This document shows, piece after piece, positions 12,137 to 25,173 of a stretch of 64,000 nt of DNA (position 1 is the stretch's first letter; each line of letters opens with the position of its first letter). A model generated the notes under the pieces. The model had not been told where the DNA came from. It made no database searches and saw nothing but the letters and a program-made list of their open reading frames with translations. The position numbers and the translations under genes were made by a program. The stretch comes from Tenodera sinensis (Eukaryota; Arthropoda; Insecta; Mantodea; Mantidae), in NCBI GenBank assembly GCA_030765045.1, contig CM060966.1, positions 61,064,022 to 61,128,021 of the forward strand, in the 5' to 3' direction.

Positions 12137-13851
12137 TACGAAAGAAAGAAAGAAGGAAAGAAAGCAAGAAAGAAAGAAAGAATGGAAGGAAGAAAGAAAG
12201 AAAGATAGAAAGAAAGAAAGAAAGAAAGAAAGCAAGTAAGAAAGAAAGAAAGAGGGAAAGAAAGAAAAAATGAAAGAAAGAGGGAAAGAGAGGAAGTATG
12301 GAAGAGCGAAAGACAGAAAGAAACAAAGAAACAAAGAAAGAAAGAAAGAAAGAATGAAAGAATGAAAGAAAGGGAGGAAGAGAGGAAGAGAGGAATAGAG
12401 AAAGAATGGAAGAAAGAAAGAAGTAACGAAAGATAGAAAGAAGAAGCAAATAAAGATAGGAAGAAAGAGAGAAAGACAGAAAGAAAGAAAGGAAGAAAGA
12501 AGGAAAGGAAGAAAGAAAGAAAGCAACAAAGAAAGGAGCAAAGAAAGAACGAAAGAAAGCAGGAAAGAAAAATCAAGAAAGAAAGAAAAGAAGAAACAAA
12601 GAAAGTAACAAAGAAAGAAAGAAGGAAAGAAAGAAAGAAGCAAGGGAATAAAGATAGAAAATAAGATAGAAACGAAGAAAGAAAGAAACAAAAAAGTAAG
12701 ACTAAAGAAAGGAAGAAAGAAAGAGAGCAAAAATAATGGAAGAAAGAAAGAGAGAAAAAAGGAAATAAAGAAAGAAAGTAGGAAAGAAAGACAGAAAGAA
12801 AGAAAGAAAGAAAGAAATGAGGAAAGAAAGATAGGGAGATAGAAAGAAAGCAGGTAAGTAAGAAAGAAAGAGGGAAATAAAGAAAGAATGATAGAAAGAG
12901 AGAAAGAGAGGAAGTGAGGAAGAGAGAAAGACAGAAAGAAAGAAAGAAATAAAGAATGATGGAAAGCAAGAAAGAAGGAAAGAAAGAAAGAAGGAAGAAA
13001 GAAAGAGAGAAAGAAAGAAAGGAAGAAAGAGGGAAAGAAAGAAAGAATTAAAGAAAGAGAGAAAGACAGAAAGAAAGAAAGAAACAAAGAAAGCAATAAA
13101 GAAAGAAAGAAAGAACAAAAAAGATTGAAACAAAGAAAGAAAGAAACAAACAAACAAAGAAAGATAGAAGGAAAGAAAGAAAGAAAGAGAGAAAGAAAGA
13201 AAGGAAGAAAGAAAGAAAGACAGAAAGAAAAAATGGAAGAAAGCAAGAAAGATAGAAAGTAAGAAAGAAAGAAAGAAAGGAAGAAAGAAGGAAAAAAAGA
13301 TAGCAAGAAAGAAAGAAAGACAGAAAGAAACAAAGAAAGAAAGAAAGATTGAAAGAAAGAAAGAAAATAAAGAAAGAGGGAATTAAAGAAAGAAAGGAAG
13401 AAAGAAAGAGAGATAGAAAGAAAGAAAGAATGAAAGAAAAAAGGAAAGAAAGAGGGAAGGAAGGAAACAATGAAAGAAAGGAAGCAAGTAAGAAAGATAG
13501 AAAAGAAGAAAGAATGAAAGCATGAAAGAAAGAGAGAAAAAGAGGAAGTGAGGAAGAGAGAAAGACAGAAAGAAAGAAACAAAGAAATAAAGAAAGAAAG
13601 AAACAAAGAAAGACAGAAAGAAAGGAATCAAGATAGGAAGAAACAAAGGAAGAAAGAAGGAAAGACGGAAAGGGAGAAAGAAAGAAAGAAGGAAAGAAAG
13701 AAAGAAGTAAGGAAAGAAAGATACAAAGAAAGAAAGAAAGCAATAAAGAAAGAGAAGAAGAGAGAAAGACAGAAAGAAAGAAAGAAAAAAAGAAAGAAAG
13801 GAAGGAAGGAAGAAAGAAGGAAAGAAAGATAGAACAAAGGAAAGAACAAAA

Positions 13852-13886
<35 letters not shown>

Positions 13887-14186
13887 CAAAGAAGGAAAGA
13901 AAGGTAGAAAGAAATAAAGAAAGAAAGAAAAAAGGAAAGAAAGACAGAAAGAAAGGAAGCAAGAATGAGAGAAACAAAGGAAGAAAGAAAGACGGAAAGG
14001 GATAAAGAAAGAAAGAAAGAAGGAAAGAAAGAAAGAAGTAAGGAAAGAAAGAAACAAAGAAAGAAAGAAAGCAATAAAGAAAGAAAGCAATAAAGAAAGA
14101 GAAGAAGAGAGAAAGAGAGAAAGAAAGACAGAAAGAAAGAAAGGAAGGAAGAAATAAGGAAAGAAAGATAGAAAGAAAGAAAGAAC

Positions 14187-14221
<35 letters not shown>

Positions 14222-15635
14222 GGAGAGAAAGAGGAAGGAAAGAAAGGTAGAAAGAAAGAAAGAAAGAAAGGAAGGAAGAAAGAAAGAAAGAAGGAAAGAA
14301 AGAAAGAAAGAAAGAGAGTAAGTAGGAAAATAAGAAAAATAGCAAGAAAGAAATAAAGATGGAAAAAAAGAAAGAAAGAAAGTCAGAAACAGAGAAAGAA
14401 GGAACGAAAGAAAGAAAGAAAGAAAAAAGAAGGAAAGAAGCAAAGAAAGACACAAAGCAAGAAAGAAGGAAGGAAAGAAAGTAAGACAGAAAGAAAGAAA
14501 GAAACAAGGAAATAAAGATACAAAGAGAGATAGATACAAAGAAAGGAAGAAAGAAAGAAACAAAGAAAAACAAAAGAAAGGAAGAAAGAAAGAAAGAAAG
14601 AAAGAAGGAAAGAAAGAAAGATAGATAGAAAGAAAGAAAGAAAGAAAGTAAGAAAGAAAGAAAGAAAGAATGAAAGAAAGAGAGAAAGAGAGGAAGAGAG
14701 ATAGAAAGAAAGAAAGAAAGAAAGAAAGAAATGAAGAAAGAAAGATAGAAAGAAAGAATGAAAGAAAGCAAGTAAGAAAGAAAGAAGGAAAAATGGAATG
14801 AAAGAATGAGAGATAGAAAGAAAGAAAGAAAGGGAGCAAGTAAGAAAGAAAGAAAGAAAGAAAGAGAGAAAACAGGAAGAAAGAAATAAAAGAAAGAAAG
14901 AATGAAAGAAAGAAACAAACAAACAAGCAAAGAAAGACACAAAGAAGGGAACAAAGAAAGACAGAAAAAAGAAAGAGGGAAAGAAACAAAGAATGAAAGA
15001 AAGAAAACAAGTAAGAAGGCAAGTAAGAAAGAAAGAAGGAAAGAAAGAGAGAAAGAGAGGAAGAGAGAACGCTAAAAGAAAGAAAGAAAGAGGCAAAGAA
15101 AGAAAGGTAGAAAGAAAGAAACAAAGAAAGAAAGGAACAAAGAAAGACAGAAAGAAAGGAAGAAAGAAAGAGAGAAAGAAAGAACGAAAGGAAGGAAGAA
15201 GGAAAGAAAGATAGAACGAAAGAACGAAAGAAAGAAAGAAAGAAACAGTCAAACAATCACAGAAAGAAACAAAGAAAGAAAGAAAGAAAGAAGGAAAGAA
15301 AGTATAAAGAAAGAAAGAAAGAAAGAAGGAAAGAAAGAAAGGAAGAAAGGAAAAAAGAAGAACGAAGGAAAGACAAAAAGAATGAAAGAAAGAACGAAAG
15401 AAAGAAAGAAGGAAAGAAAGGAAGAAAGAAAGAAAGAAACAAACAAACGAAGAAAGAAACAAAGAAAGAAAGAAAGAAGGAAAGAAAGTAGAAAGAAAGA
15501 AAGAAAGAAAGAAGGAAGGAAAGAAAGAAAGGAAGAAAGGAAAAGAGAAGAAAGAAGGAAAGACAAAAAGAAAGAAAGAAAGAACGAAAGAAAGAAGGAA
15601 ACAAAGGAAGAAAGGAAGAAAGAAACATAGAAAAA

Positions 15636-15666
<31 letters not shown>

Positions 15667-15681
15667 GAAAAAAGAAAGAAA
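8316..15681 (+). repeat. Higher-order repeat family A, copy 2 (A2)
   Basis: A full-length second copy of A1 at an offset of about 8.24 kb. Landmarks: ATCAAAGAAATATAG 8347, AAGTAAGTAAG 8751, AAGCTT 9244 and 10562, GCAATA 9665 and 10668, CAAGTAAGAAGGCAAGTAAG 11555 and 15008, ACAGTC 11819 and 15245, AAGTAACG 12421. Some stretches are nearly identical to A1: the conceptual plus-frame peptide of 75 residues at 9774-10001 is the same as at 1530-1757. Differences are mostly small indels and single substitutions. Near 8600 it lacks about 30 bp present near 300 in A1. Confidence 0.9.
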
Positions 15682-15732
15682 GAAAATCAGACAGAAAGAA
15701 GGAAAATTAGAAAGGAAGAATGAAAGAAACAT

Positions 15733-15766
<34 letters not shown>

Positions 15767-16657
15767 GAAGAAAGAGTAGAAGGGTGGAAGAGAGAAAGAA
15801 AGAAAGAAAGTTTGAAAGGAAGACAGACAGAATGGAAGAAAGAAAGAGAGAAAGAAAGAAAGAAAGACTGACAAAAGAAAGAAAAGAAAGAAAGGAAGAA
15901 AGAAAGACAGATAGAAAGAAAGAAAGAAACAAACAAGCAAAGAAACAAGGAAAGAAGGAAACAAAGAAACAAAGAAAGAAAGAAAGGACGAGAGGAAGAG
16001 AGGAAGAATGAAAGAGAGAAAGAAAGAAAGACAGAAAGATAGAAAGAAAGAAAGAAAACAGGCTAGAAAGAAAGAAGGAAAGAAAGAAAGCAAGTAAGAA
16101 AGAAAGAAAGAGGGAAAGGAGGAAAGAAAGAAGGAAAGATAAAAAGAAAGAAAAAAAAGAAAGAAAGCAAGTAAATAAGAAAGAGAGAAAACAGGAAGAA
16201 AGAAAGAAACAAACAAACGAACAAACAAAGAAAGACAGAAAGAAGGGAAGAAAGAAAGAGAGGAAAAAGAAAGGAAGAAAGAAAAAAGAAAGAAAGAAAG
16301 AGGGAAAGAAAGAAAAAATGAAAGGAAGAAAGCAAGTAAGAAGGCAAGTAAGAAAGAAAGAAAGAAGGAAAGGAAGAAAGAATGAAAGAAAGAGAGAAAG
16401 AGAGGAAGAGAGAAAGACAAAAAGGAAGAAAGAAAGAAAGAGGGAAAGAAAGATAGAAACAAAGAAAGACAGAAAGAAAGGAAGGAAGAAAGAAAGAGAG
16501 AACGAAAGAAAGGAAGAAAGAAAGAAAGAAAGAAAGGGAGAAAGAAAGAAAAATAGAAAGAAAGAAACAAAGAAAGAAGTAAGGAAAGAAAGAAACAAAG
16601 AAAGAAAGAAAGCAAGAAAGAAGACAAGAAGAGAGGAAGAGAGAAAGAAAGAAAGAC

Positions 16658-16700
<43 letters not shown>

Positions 16701-17430
16701 AAAGGAAGAAAGAAGCAAAGAAAGATAGAAAGAAAGAAAGAACGAAAGAAAGAAAGAAACAAAGAAAGAAAGAAAGAAAGAAGGAAAAAAGGTAGAAAGA
16801 AAGAAAGAAACAATGAAGGAAAGAAAGAAAGGAAGAAAGAAGCAAAGAAAGAAAGAGAGGAGGAAAGAAAGGTAGAAAGAAAGAAAGAATGAAAGAAAGA
16901 GAGGAAGAGAGAAATAGAGAAAGAATGGAACTAGGAAAGAAGTAACGAAAGATAGAAAGAAGGAAGGAAACAAACATAGGAAGAAAGAAAGACAGAAAGA
17001 AAGAAAGAATGAAAGGAAGAAAGAAAGAAAGGCGCAAAGAAAGAAAGAACGAAAGAAAGAAAAAAGAAAGAAAGGAAGAAAGAAAGAAAGATACAAAGAA
17101 TGGAAAAAGGAAGGAAAGAAAGAAATAAAGAGGGAAAGAAGGAAAGAAAGACAGACAGAAAGAAAGAATGAACCAAAGAAGGTACGAAAGAAAGAAAGAA
17201 TGAAAGAAAGAGAGAAAGAGAGGAAGAAAGAAAGAAAGAAAGAAGGAAATACAGAAAGAAAGAAAGAAAGAAACTAAGGAAGAAAGAATGAACTAAAGAA
17301 AGTAAGAAAGAAAGAACGAAAGAATGAAAGAAAGAGAGAAAGAGAGGAAGAGAGAAAGAAAGAAAGAAGGAAAGAAAGATAGATAGAAAGGAAGAAAGAA
17401 AGAAAGAAAAAAAAGAAAGAAAGAAAGAAA
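15682..17430 (+). repeat. Family C module, copy C1
   Basis: It begins with the anchor (AAAATTA at 15703-15709), followed by a GTAGAAGGGTGG segment near 15776, CAAGTAAGAAGGCAAGTAAG at 16333 and AAGTAACG at 16940. The order and spacing from the anchor (about +630 and +1237) match the two tandem C copies at 30756 and 32684 (+610/+611 and +1173/+1194). The module is therefore about 1.75-1.95 kb long, and this copy is the shortest. Confidence 0.8.
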
Positions 17431-17812
17431 GAAAAAAACAGGACAGAAAGAAAGAAAATTAGAAAGGAAAAAAGAAAGAAACATAGAAAGAAAGAAAGAA
17501 GGAAGGAAGGAAAGAAAGAAACATAGAAATAAAGAAAGAGAAGAAGAGAGAAAGAGAGAAAGGAAGAAAGAAAGGAAGACAGAAAGAAAGGAAGATAGAA
17601 AGAAAGAAAGAAAGAAAGACAGAAAGATAGAAAGAAAGAAAGGTAGAAAGAAGGAGGGAAAGAAGGAAAGAAAGAAAGATATCAAAAAAGATAGAAAGAA
17701 AGAAAGAAAGAAGGAAAGAAAGAAACAAGGATGGAAAAAAAAGGAAAGAAAGATAGAAAGAAAGAAGCAAAGAAAGAAAGAAAAAAAGAAAGAAAGAAAG
17801 GAATAAAGAAAG
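17431..17812 (+). repeat. Short anchored repeat C1b (about 0.38 kb)
   Basis: A second anchor (AAAATTA at 17455-17461) lies only 378 bp before a third (17833-17839). Both are followed by AACATAGAAAG and an AAGAAGAGAG-rich stretch. This looks like a heavily truncated module or a local 0.38 kb tandem duplication. It contains a GATATC at 17678. Confidence 0.65.
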
Positions 17813-18056
17813 AATAAAAGACAGAATTAATGAAAATTAGAATGGAAGAAAGAAAGCAACATAGAAAGAAAGAAAGAAAGAAAGAAAGAAAGCAAGGAAG
17901 GAAGAAAGAAAGAAGGAAGGAAGGAAAGAAACATAGAAAGAAAGAGAAGAAGAGAGTAAGAGAGAAAGAGAAAGAAAAAAGGAAGACAGAAAGAAAGGAA
18001 GAAAGAAAGAGAGAAAGAAAGAAAGAAAGATAGAAAGAAAGATAGAAAGAAACAAA

Positions 18057-18110
<54 letters not shown>

Positions 18111-19229
18111 AAACAGGCAAGAAAGAAAGAAGGAAATAAAGAAAGAAAGCAAGTAAGAAAGAAAGAAAGAGGGAAAGAAGGAAAGAAAGAATGAGAGATA
18201 GAAAGAAAGAAAGAATGAAGTAAGGAAAGAAAGAAACAAAGAAAGAAAGCAATAGAAGAAGAGAGGATGAGAGAAAGAGAGAAAAGAAGAAAGAAAGAAA
18301 GAAAGAAAGGAAGAAGGAAAGAAAGAAAAATAGCAAGAAAGAGATAAAGATGGAAAGATAGAAAGAAAGAAGGTAAGAAAGAGAGAAAGAAAGAAAGCAT
18401 GAAAGACAGAAAGAAAGAAAGAAAGAGAGGAAGAGAGGTAGAGAGAAATAGAGAAAGGAAGAAGTAACGAAAGATAGAAAGAAGGAAGGAAAAAAGATAG
18501 GAAGAAAGAAGGAAAGACAGAAAGAAAGAAAGAAAGAAAGAAACAAACAAGGAAACAAAGGACGAAAGAAAGAAAGAAGGAGAGGAAAAAAGTAAGAAAG
18601 TTAGAAAGAAAGAAGGATAGAATTAAAGAAAGATAGAAAGAAACAAAGAAAGAAAGGAAGAAAGAAAGAAAGAAAGTCAGAAAGAAAGAAGCAGAGAAAG
18701 AAAGAAAGAAAAAGGAAAAAAGATAGAAAGAAAGATAGAAACAAAGAAGGAAAGAAAGAAACAAAGTAAGATAGAAAAAACGAAGAAATAAAGAGACAAA
18801 AAAGAGAGGAAGAAAGAAAGAAAAAACGAAAGTAGGGCAGAAAGAAAGAAAGAAAGAACGGACGAAAGAAAGAAAGATAGAAAGAAAGAAACAAAGAAAG
18901 CAATTAAGAATGAAAGAAAAAGAGAAAAAGAGGATGTGAGGAAGAGAGAAAGACGGAAAGAAGGAAAGAAAGAAAGAAAGAAATAGAGGAGGAAAGATAG
19001 AAAGAAAGAGAGAAAGAAAGAAAGAAGGAAGGAAAGAAAGATAGAAAGTAAGAAAGAAAGAAAGACAATAACAAAGAAAGAAAGAAAGAAGGGAAGGAAG
19101 AAAGAAAGAAACAAACAAACAAACAAAGAAAGAGAGAAAGAAAGGAAGAAAGAAAGAGAGAACGAGACAAAGAAATATAGAAATAAAGGAAGAAAGAAAG
19201 AGAGAAAGAGAGAAAGGAAGAAAGAAAGA
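17813..19229 (+). repeat. Divergent C-type segment C1c leading into spacer D
   Basis: This starts at the third anchor (17833), whose flank is more diverged than the others (GACAGAATTAATGAAAATTAG). AAGTAACG occurs at 18472 and a perfect 13-unit GAAA tract at 18061-18112. No full copy of this arrangement was found elsewhere in the window. The right boundary with D is approximate. Confidence 0.6.
18061..18112 (+). repeat. Perfect GAAA tract, 13 units
   Basis: Thirteen uninterrupted GAAA units, flanked by AAAGGAA on the left and AAAACAGGC on the right. Confidence 0.92.
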
Positions 19230-19232
19230 AAG

Positions 19233-19277
<45 letters not shown>

Positions 19278-19398
19278 ATGGAAGAAAGAGCGAAAGAAAG
19301 AAAGAAAGAATGGAAGAAAGAAAGAAAGAAAGAAAGAAGGAAAGAAAGAAAGAATGAATGAAAGAGAGAAAGAGAGGAAGAGAAGAAGAGAGAAAGAC

Positions 19399-19429
<31 letters not shown>

Positions 19430-19868
19430 AGGAAAGAAAGATGGAAAGAAAAAAGAAGCAAAGAAAGATAGAAAGAAAGAAAGAAATAAAGACAGAAAGA
19501 ATGGAAGAAAGAAAGAAAGTAAAAAAGAAAGAAGGAAAGCAAGAGGGAAAGAAAGCAAGAAAGAAAGAAGGAAAGGAAGAAAGAAGGGAAGAAAGAAAGA
19601 AAGATGAAAAGAAACAAAGAAAGAAAGAAAGAGAGAAATAAAGATATAAACAAATAAAGAAAGACAGAAAGACAGAACGACAGTAAGAAAGAAGGCAAGA
19701 AACAAAGCAGGAAAGAAAGAAAGAAAAAATGAAAGAAAGAAAAGGAGAAAGGGAGATAGATAGAAACAAAGAAAGAAGGAAACTTGAAAGAAACAAAGAA
19801 AGAAAGGAAGCAGGAAACAAGAAAGGAACAAAGAATGAAAGAAAGAAAGAAAGAAAGAAAAAGGGAAC

Positions 19869-19900
<32 letters not shown>

Positions 19901-19925
19901 GAAGAAGAGAGGAAGAGAGAAAGAG

Positions 19926-19972
<47 letters not shown>

Positions 19973-19975
19973 AAA
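19230..19975 (+). repeat. Spacer module D, copy 2
   Basis: Homologous to about 7550-8315: AATGAATGAAAG at 19353 and the AGAAGAAGAGAG block follow in the same order, and the segment again ends at the start of a family A copy. Near its end lies a perfect 12-unit GAAA tract (19927-19974) that is absent at the corresponding place in D copy 1. Confidence 0.75.
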
Positions 19976-20057
19976 AAAATAAAGAGAGACAGAAAGAAAG
20001 AAAGAAAGAAAGAAAGGAAGGAAGAAAGAAAGAAAGAAAGAAATATCAAAGAAATAT

Positions 20058-20088
<31 letters not shown>

Positions 20089-20109
20089 GAGAAAGTAATA
20101 AAGAAAGAC

Positions 20110-20143
<34 letters not shown>

Positions 20144-22219
20144 GATGAAAGAAAGAAATAAGGAAAAAAGAAAGAATGAACGGCACAAAGAAAGATAGAA
20201 AGAAAGAAAGAAAGAAGGAAGAAAGGAAAGAAAGAAGGAAAGAAAGAAAGAAACAGAAAGAAAGAAAGACAGAAAGAAAGGTAGAAAGAAAGAGAGAAAA
20301 AAGAATGGAAGAAAGAAAGAGAGAAGAAAGGAAAGAAAGAAAGAAGGTAGGAAAGAAAGACAGAAAGAAAGAAAGAAAGAAATGAAGAAAGAAAGAAAGC
20401 TGGAGAGAAAGAAAGAAAGAAAGAAAGAAAGAAAGCAAGTAAGTAAGAAAGAAAGTGGGAAATAAAGAGAGAATGATAGAAAGAGAGAAAGAGAGGAAGT
20501 GAGGAAGAGAGAAAGACAGAAAGAAAGAAATAAAGAATGATGGAAAGGAAGAAAGAAGGAAGGATAGAAAGAAGGTAGAAAGAAAGAGAGAAAGAAAGAA
20601 AGAGGGAAAGAAAGAATTAAAGAAAGAGAGAAAGAGAGAAAGACAGAAAGAAAGACAGCAATAAAGAAAGAAAGAAAGAAAGAAAGAACAAAAAAGGTAG
20701 AAAGAAAGAAACAAAGAAAGAAAGAAACAAACAAACAAAGAAAGATAGAAAGTAAGAAAGAATGAAAGAGAGAAAGAAAGAAAGGAAGAAAGAAAGACAG
20801 AAAGAAAAAATAGAAAAAGAAGGAAAGATAGAAAGAAAGATTGAAAGAAAGAAAGAAAGAGGGAATGAAAGAAAGAAAGGAAGAAAGAAAGAGAGATAGA
20901 AAGAAAGAAAGAAAGAATGAAAGAAAGAAGCAAAGAAAGAGGGAAGGAACGAAACGATGAAAGAAAGGAAGCAAGTAGGAAAGAAAGATAGAAAAAAAGA
21001 AAGAACGAAAGCATGAAAGAAAGAGAGAAAGAGAGGAAGTGAGGAAGAGAGAAAGACAGAAAGAAAGAAACAAACAAACAAAGAAACAAAGATAGAAAGA
21101 AGGAAGGAAAGAAAGATAGAAAGAAAGAAACCAAGAAAGAAAGAAACAAAGAAAGACAGAAACAAAGAAAGACAGAAAGAAACGAAGCAAGATAGGGAGA
21201 AACAAAGGAAGAAAGAAAGAAAGAAAGAAAGAAACACGGAAAGGCAGAAAGAAAGAAAGAAAGAAGGAAAGAAAGAAGTAAGGAAAGAAAGATACAAACA
21301 AAGAAAGAAAGCAATAAAGAAAGAGAAGAAGAGAGAAAGAGAGAAAGAAAGAAAGACAGAAGGAAAGAATGGAAGGAAGGAAGAAAGAAGGAAAGAAAGA
21401 TAGAAAAAAAGAAAGAAAGAAACAAAGTAACAAAGAAAGAAAAAGGAAGGAAAGAGAGGTGGAAAGAAATAAAGAAAGAAACAAGGAAAGAAAGACAGAA
21501 AGAAAGGAAGCTTGAAAGAGAGAAACAAAGGAAGAAAGAAAGAAAGATGGAAAGGGAGAAAGAAAGAAAGAAGGAAAGAAGTAAGGAAAGAAAGAAACAA
21601 AGAAAGAAAGAAAGCAATAAAGAAAGAGAAGAAGAGAGAAAGAGAGAAAGAAAGACAGAAAGAAAGAAAGGAAGGAAGGAAGAAGGAAAGAAAGATAGAA
21701 AAAAAGAAAGAACGAAAGAAAGAAACAAAAAAGAAAGAAACAAAGAAAGAATGAAAGAAAGAGGAAGGAAAAAAGGTAGAAAGAAAGAAAGAAAGAAAGA
21801 AGGAAAGAAAGAAAGGAAGAAAGAAAGAAAGAAAGAAGGAAAGAAAGAAAGAAAGAAAGAAAGAACGAAAGAAAGAGAGTAAGTAGGAAAAAAAGAAAAA
21901 TAGCAAGAAAGAAATAAAGATGGAAAAAAAGAAAGAAAGAACGTCAGAAACAAAGAAGGAAGGAACGAAAGAAAGAAAGAAAGAAAGAAAAAAGAAAGAA
22001 AGAAGGAAAGAAAGATACAAAGCAAGAAAGAAGGAAGGAAAGAAAGTAAAACAGAAAGAAAGAAAGAAAGAAAGAAAGAAAGGAACAAGGAAATAAAGAT
22101 AGAAAGAGAGATAGAAACAAAGAAAGGAAGAAAGAAAGATACAAAGAAAGACAAAAGAAAGGAAGAAAGAAAGAAAGAAAGAAAGAATGAAACAAAGATA
22201 GAAAGAGAGAAAGAGAGAT

Positions 22220-22254
<35 letters not shown>

Positions 22255-22792
22255 AATGAAGAAAGAAAGATAGAAAGAAAGAATGAAAGAAAGCAAGTAA
22301 GAAAGAAAGAAGAAAAGATGGAAAGAAAGAATGAGAGATAGAAAGAAAGAAAGAAAGAAAGGGAGCAAGTAAGAAAGAAAGAAAGAAAGAAAGAAAGAAA
22401 ACAGGAAGAAGGAAAGAGAGAAAGAAGGATAGAAAAAAAAAACAAGCAAAGAAAGACACAAAGACGGGAACAAAGAAAGACAGAAAAAAGAAAGAGGGAA
22501 AGAAAGAAAGAATGAAAGAAAGAAAGCAAGTAAGAAGGCAAGTAAGAAAGAAAGAAAGAAGGAATGAAAGAAAGAATGAAAGAAAGAGAGAAAGAGAGGA
22601 AGAGAGAAAGCTAAAAGAAAGAAAGAAAGAAAGAAAGAAAAAAAGAAAGAGGCAAGAAAGAAAGAAACAAAGAAAGAAAGGAAAAAAGAATGACACAAAG
22701 AAAGGAAGAAAGAAAGAGAGAAAGAATGAAAGCAAGAAAGAAGGAAAGAAAGATAGAAAGAAAGAACGAAAGAAAGAAACAAAGAAACAGTC

Positions 22793-22823
<31 letters not shown>

Positions 22824-24800
22824 GAAAATAGAAAGAAAGAAAGAAAGAAAGAAAGAAGGAAAGAAAGAAACGAAGAAAGGAAACAAGAAGAAAGAAGGAA
22901 CGACAAAAAGAAAGAACTTAAGAAAGAAGGAAAGAAAGGAAGAAAGAAAGAAACAAACAAAGAAACAAAAGAAAGAAAGAAAGAAAGAAAGAAGGAAAGA
23001 AAATAGAAAGAAAGAAAGAAACAAGGAATTAAAGAAAGGAAGAAAGGAAAAAAGAAGAAAGAAGGAAAGACAAAAAGAAAGAAAGAAAAAAAGTACGAAA
23101 GAAAGAAAGAAGGAAAGAAAGCAAGAAAGAAAGAAAGAATGGAAGGAAGAAAGAAAGAAAGATAGAAAGAAAGAAAGAAAGAAAGAAAGCAAGTAAGAAA
23201 GAAAGAAAGAGGGAAAGAAAGAAAAAATGAAAGAAAGAGGGAAAGAGAGGAAGTATGGAAGAGCGAAAGACAGAAAGAAACAAAGAAACAAAGAAAGAAA
23301 GAAAGAAAGAATGAAAGAATGAAAGAAAGGGAGGAAGAGAGGAAGAGAGGAATAGAGAAAGAATGGAAGAAAGAAAGAAGTAACGAAAGATAGAAAGAAG
23401 AAGCAAATAAAGATAGGAAGAAAGAGAGAAAGAAAGAAAGAAAGGAAGAAAGAAAGAAAGGAAGAAAGAAAGAAAGAAAGCAACAAAGAAAGGAGCAAAG
23501 AAAGAAAGAAAGAAAGCAGGAAAGAAAAATCAAGAAAGAAAGAAAAGAAGAAAGAAAGAAAGTTACAAAGAGAGAAAGAAGGAAAGAAAGAAGCAAGGGA
23601 ATAAAGATAGAAAATAAGATAGAAACGAAGAAAGAAAAAAACAAAAAAGTAAGACTAAAGAAAGGAAGAAAGAAAGAGAGCAAAAATAATGGAAGAAAGA
23701 AAGAGAGAAAAAAGGAAATAAAGAAAGAAAGTAGGAAAGAAAGACAGAAAGAAAGAAAGAAAGAAAGAAAGAAGGAAATGAGGAAAGAAAGATAGGGAGA
23801 TAGAAAGAAAGCAGGTAAGTAAGAAAGAAAGAGGGAAATAAAGAAAGAATGATAGAAAGAGAGAAAGAGAGGAAGTGAGGAAGAGAGAAAGACAGAAAGA
23901 AAGAAAGAAAGAAATAAAGAATGATGGAAAGCAAGAAAGAAGGAAAGATAGAAAGAAGGAAGAAAGAAAGAGAGAAAGAAAGAAAGGAAGAAAGAGGGAA
24001 AGAAAGAAAGAATTAAAGAAAGAGAGAAAGACAGAAAGAAAGAAAGAAACAAAGAAAGCAATAAAGAAAAAAAGAAAGAACAAAAAAGATTGAAACAAAG
24101 AAAGAAAGAAACAAACAAACAAAGAAAGATAGAAGGAAAGTAAGAAAGAAAGAGAGAAAGAAAGAAAGGAAGAAAGAAAGACAGAAAGAAAAAATGGAAA
24201 AAAGCAAGAAAGATAGAAAGTAAGAAAGAAAGAAAGAAAGGAAGAAAGAAGGAAAAAAAGATAGCAAGAAAGAAAGAAAGACAGAAAGAAACAAAGAAAG
24301 AAAGAAAGATTGAAAGAAAGAAAGAAAATAAAGAAAGAGGGAATTAAAGAAAGAAAGGAAGAAAGAGAGATAGAAAGAAAGAAAGAATGAAAGAAAGAAG
24401 GAAAGAAAGAGGGAAGGAAGGAAACAATGAAAGAAAGGAAGCAAGTAAGAAAGATAGAAAAGAAGAAAGAATGAAAGTATGAAAGAAAGAGAGAAAAAGA
24501 GGAAGTGAGGAAGAGAGAAAGACAGAAAGAAAGAAAGAAACAAAGAAAGAAAGAAACAAAGAAAGACAGAAAGAAAGGAATCAAGATAGGAAGAAACAAA
24601 GGAAGAAAGAAAGAAAGACGGAAAGGGAGAAAGAAAGAAAGAAGGAAAGAAAGAAAGAGGTAAGGAAAGAAAGATACAAAGAAAGAAAGCAATAAAGAAA
24701 GAGAAGAAGAGAGAAAGACAGAAAGAAAGAAAGAAAAAAAGAAAGAAAGGAAGGAAGGAAGAAAGAAGGAAAGAAAGATAGAACAAAGGAAAGAACAAAA

Positions 24801-24835
<35 letters not shown>

Positions 24836-25135
24836 CAAAGAAGGAAAGAAAGGTAGAAAGAAATAAAGAAAGAAAGAAAAAAGGAAAGAAAGACAGAAAG
24901 AAAGGAAGCAAGAATAAGAGAAACAAAGGAAGAAAGAAAGACGGAAAGGGATAAAGAAAGAAAGAAAGAAGGAAAGAAAGAAAGAAGTAAGGAAAGAAAG
25001 AAACAAAGAAAGAAAGAAAGCAATAAAGAAAGAAAGCAATAAAGAAAGAGAAGAAGAGAGAAAGAGAGAAAGAAAGACAGAAAGAAAGAAAGGAAGGAAG
25101 AAATAAGGAAAGAAAGATAGAAAGAAAGAAAGAAC

Positions 25136-25173
<38 letters not shown>

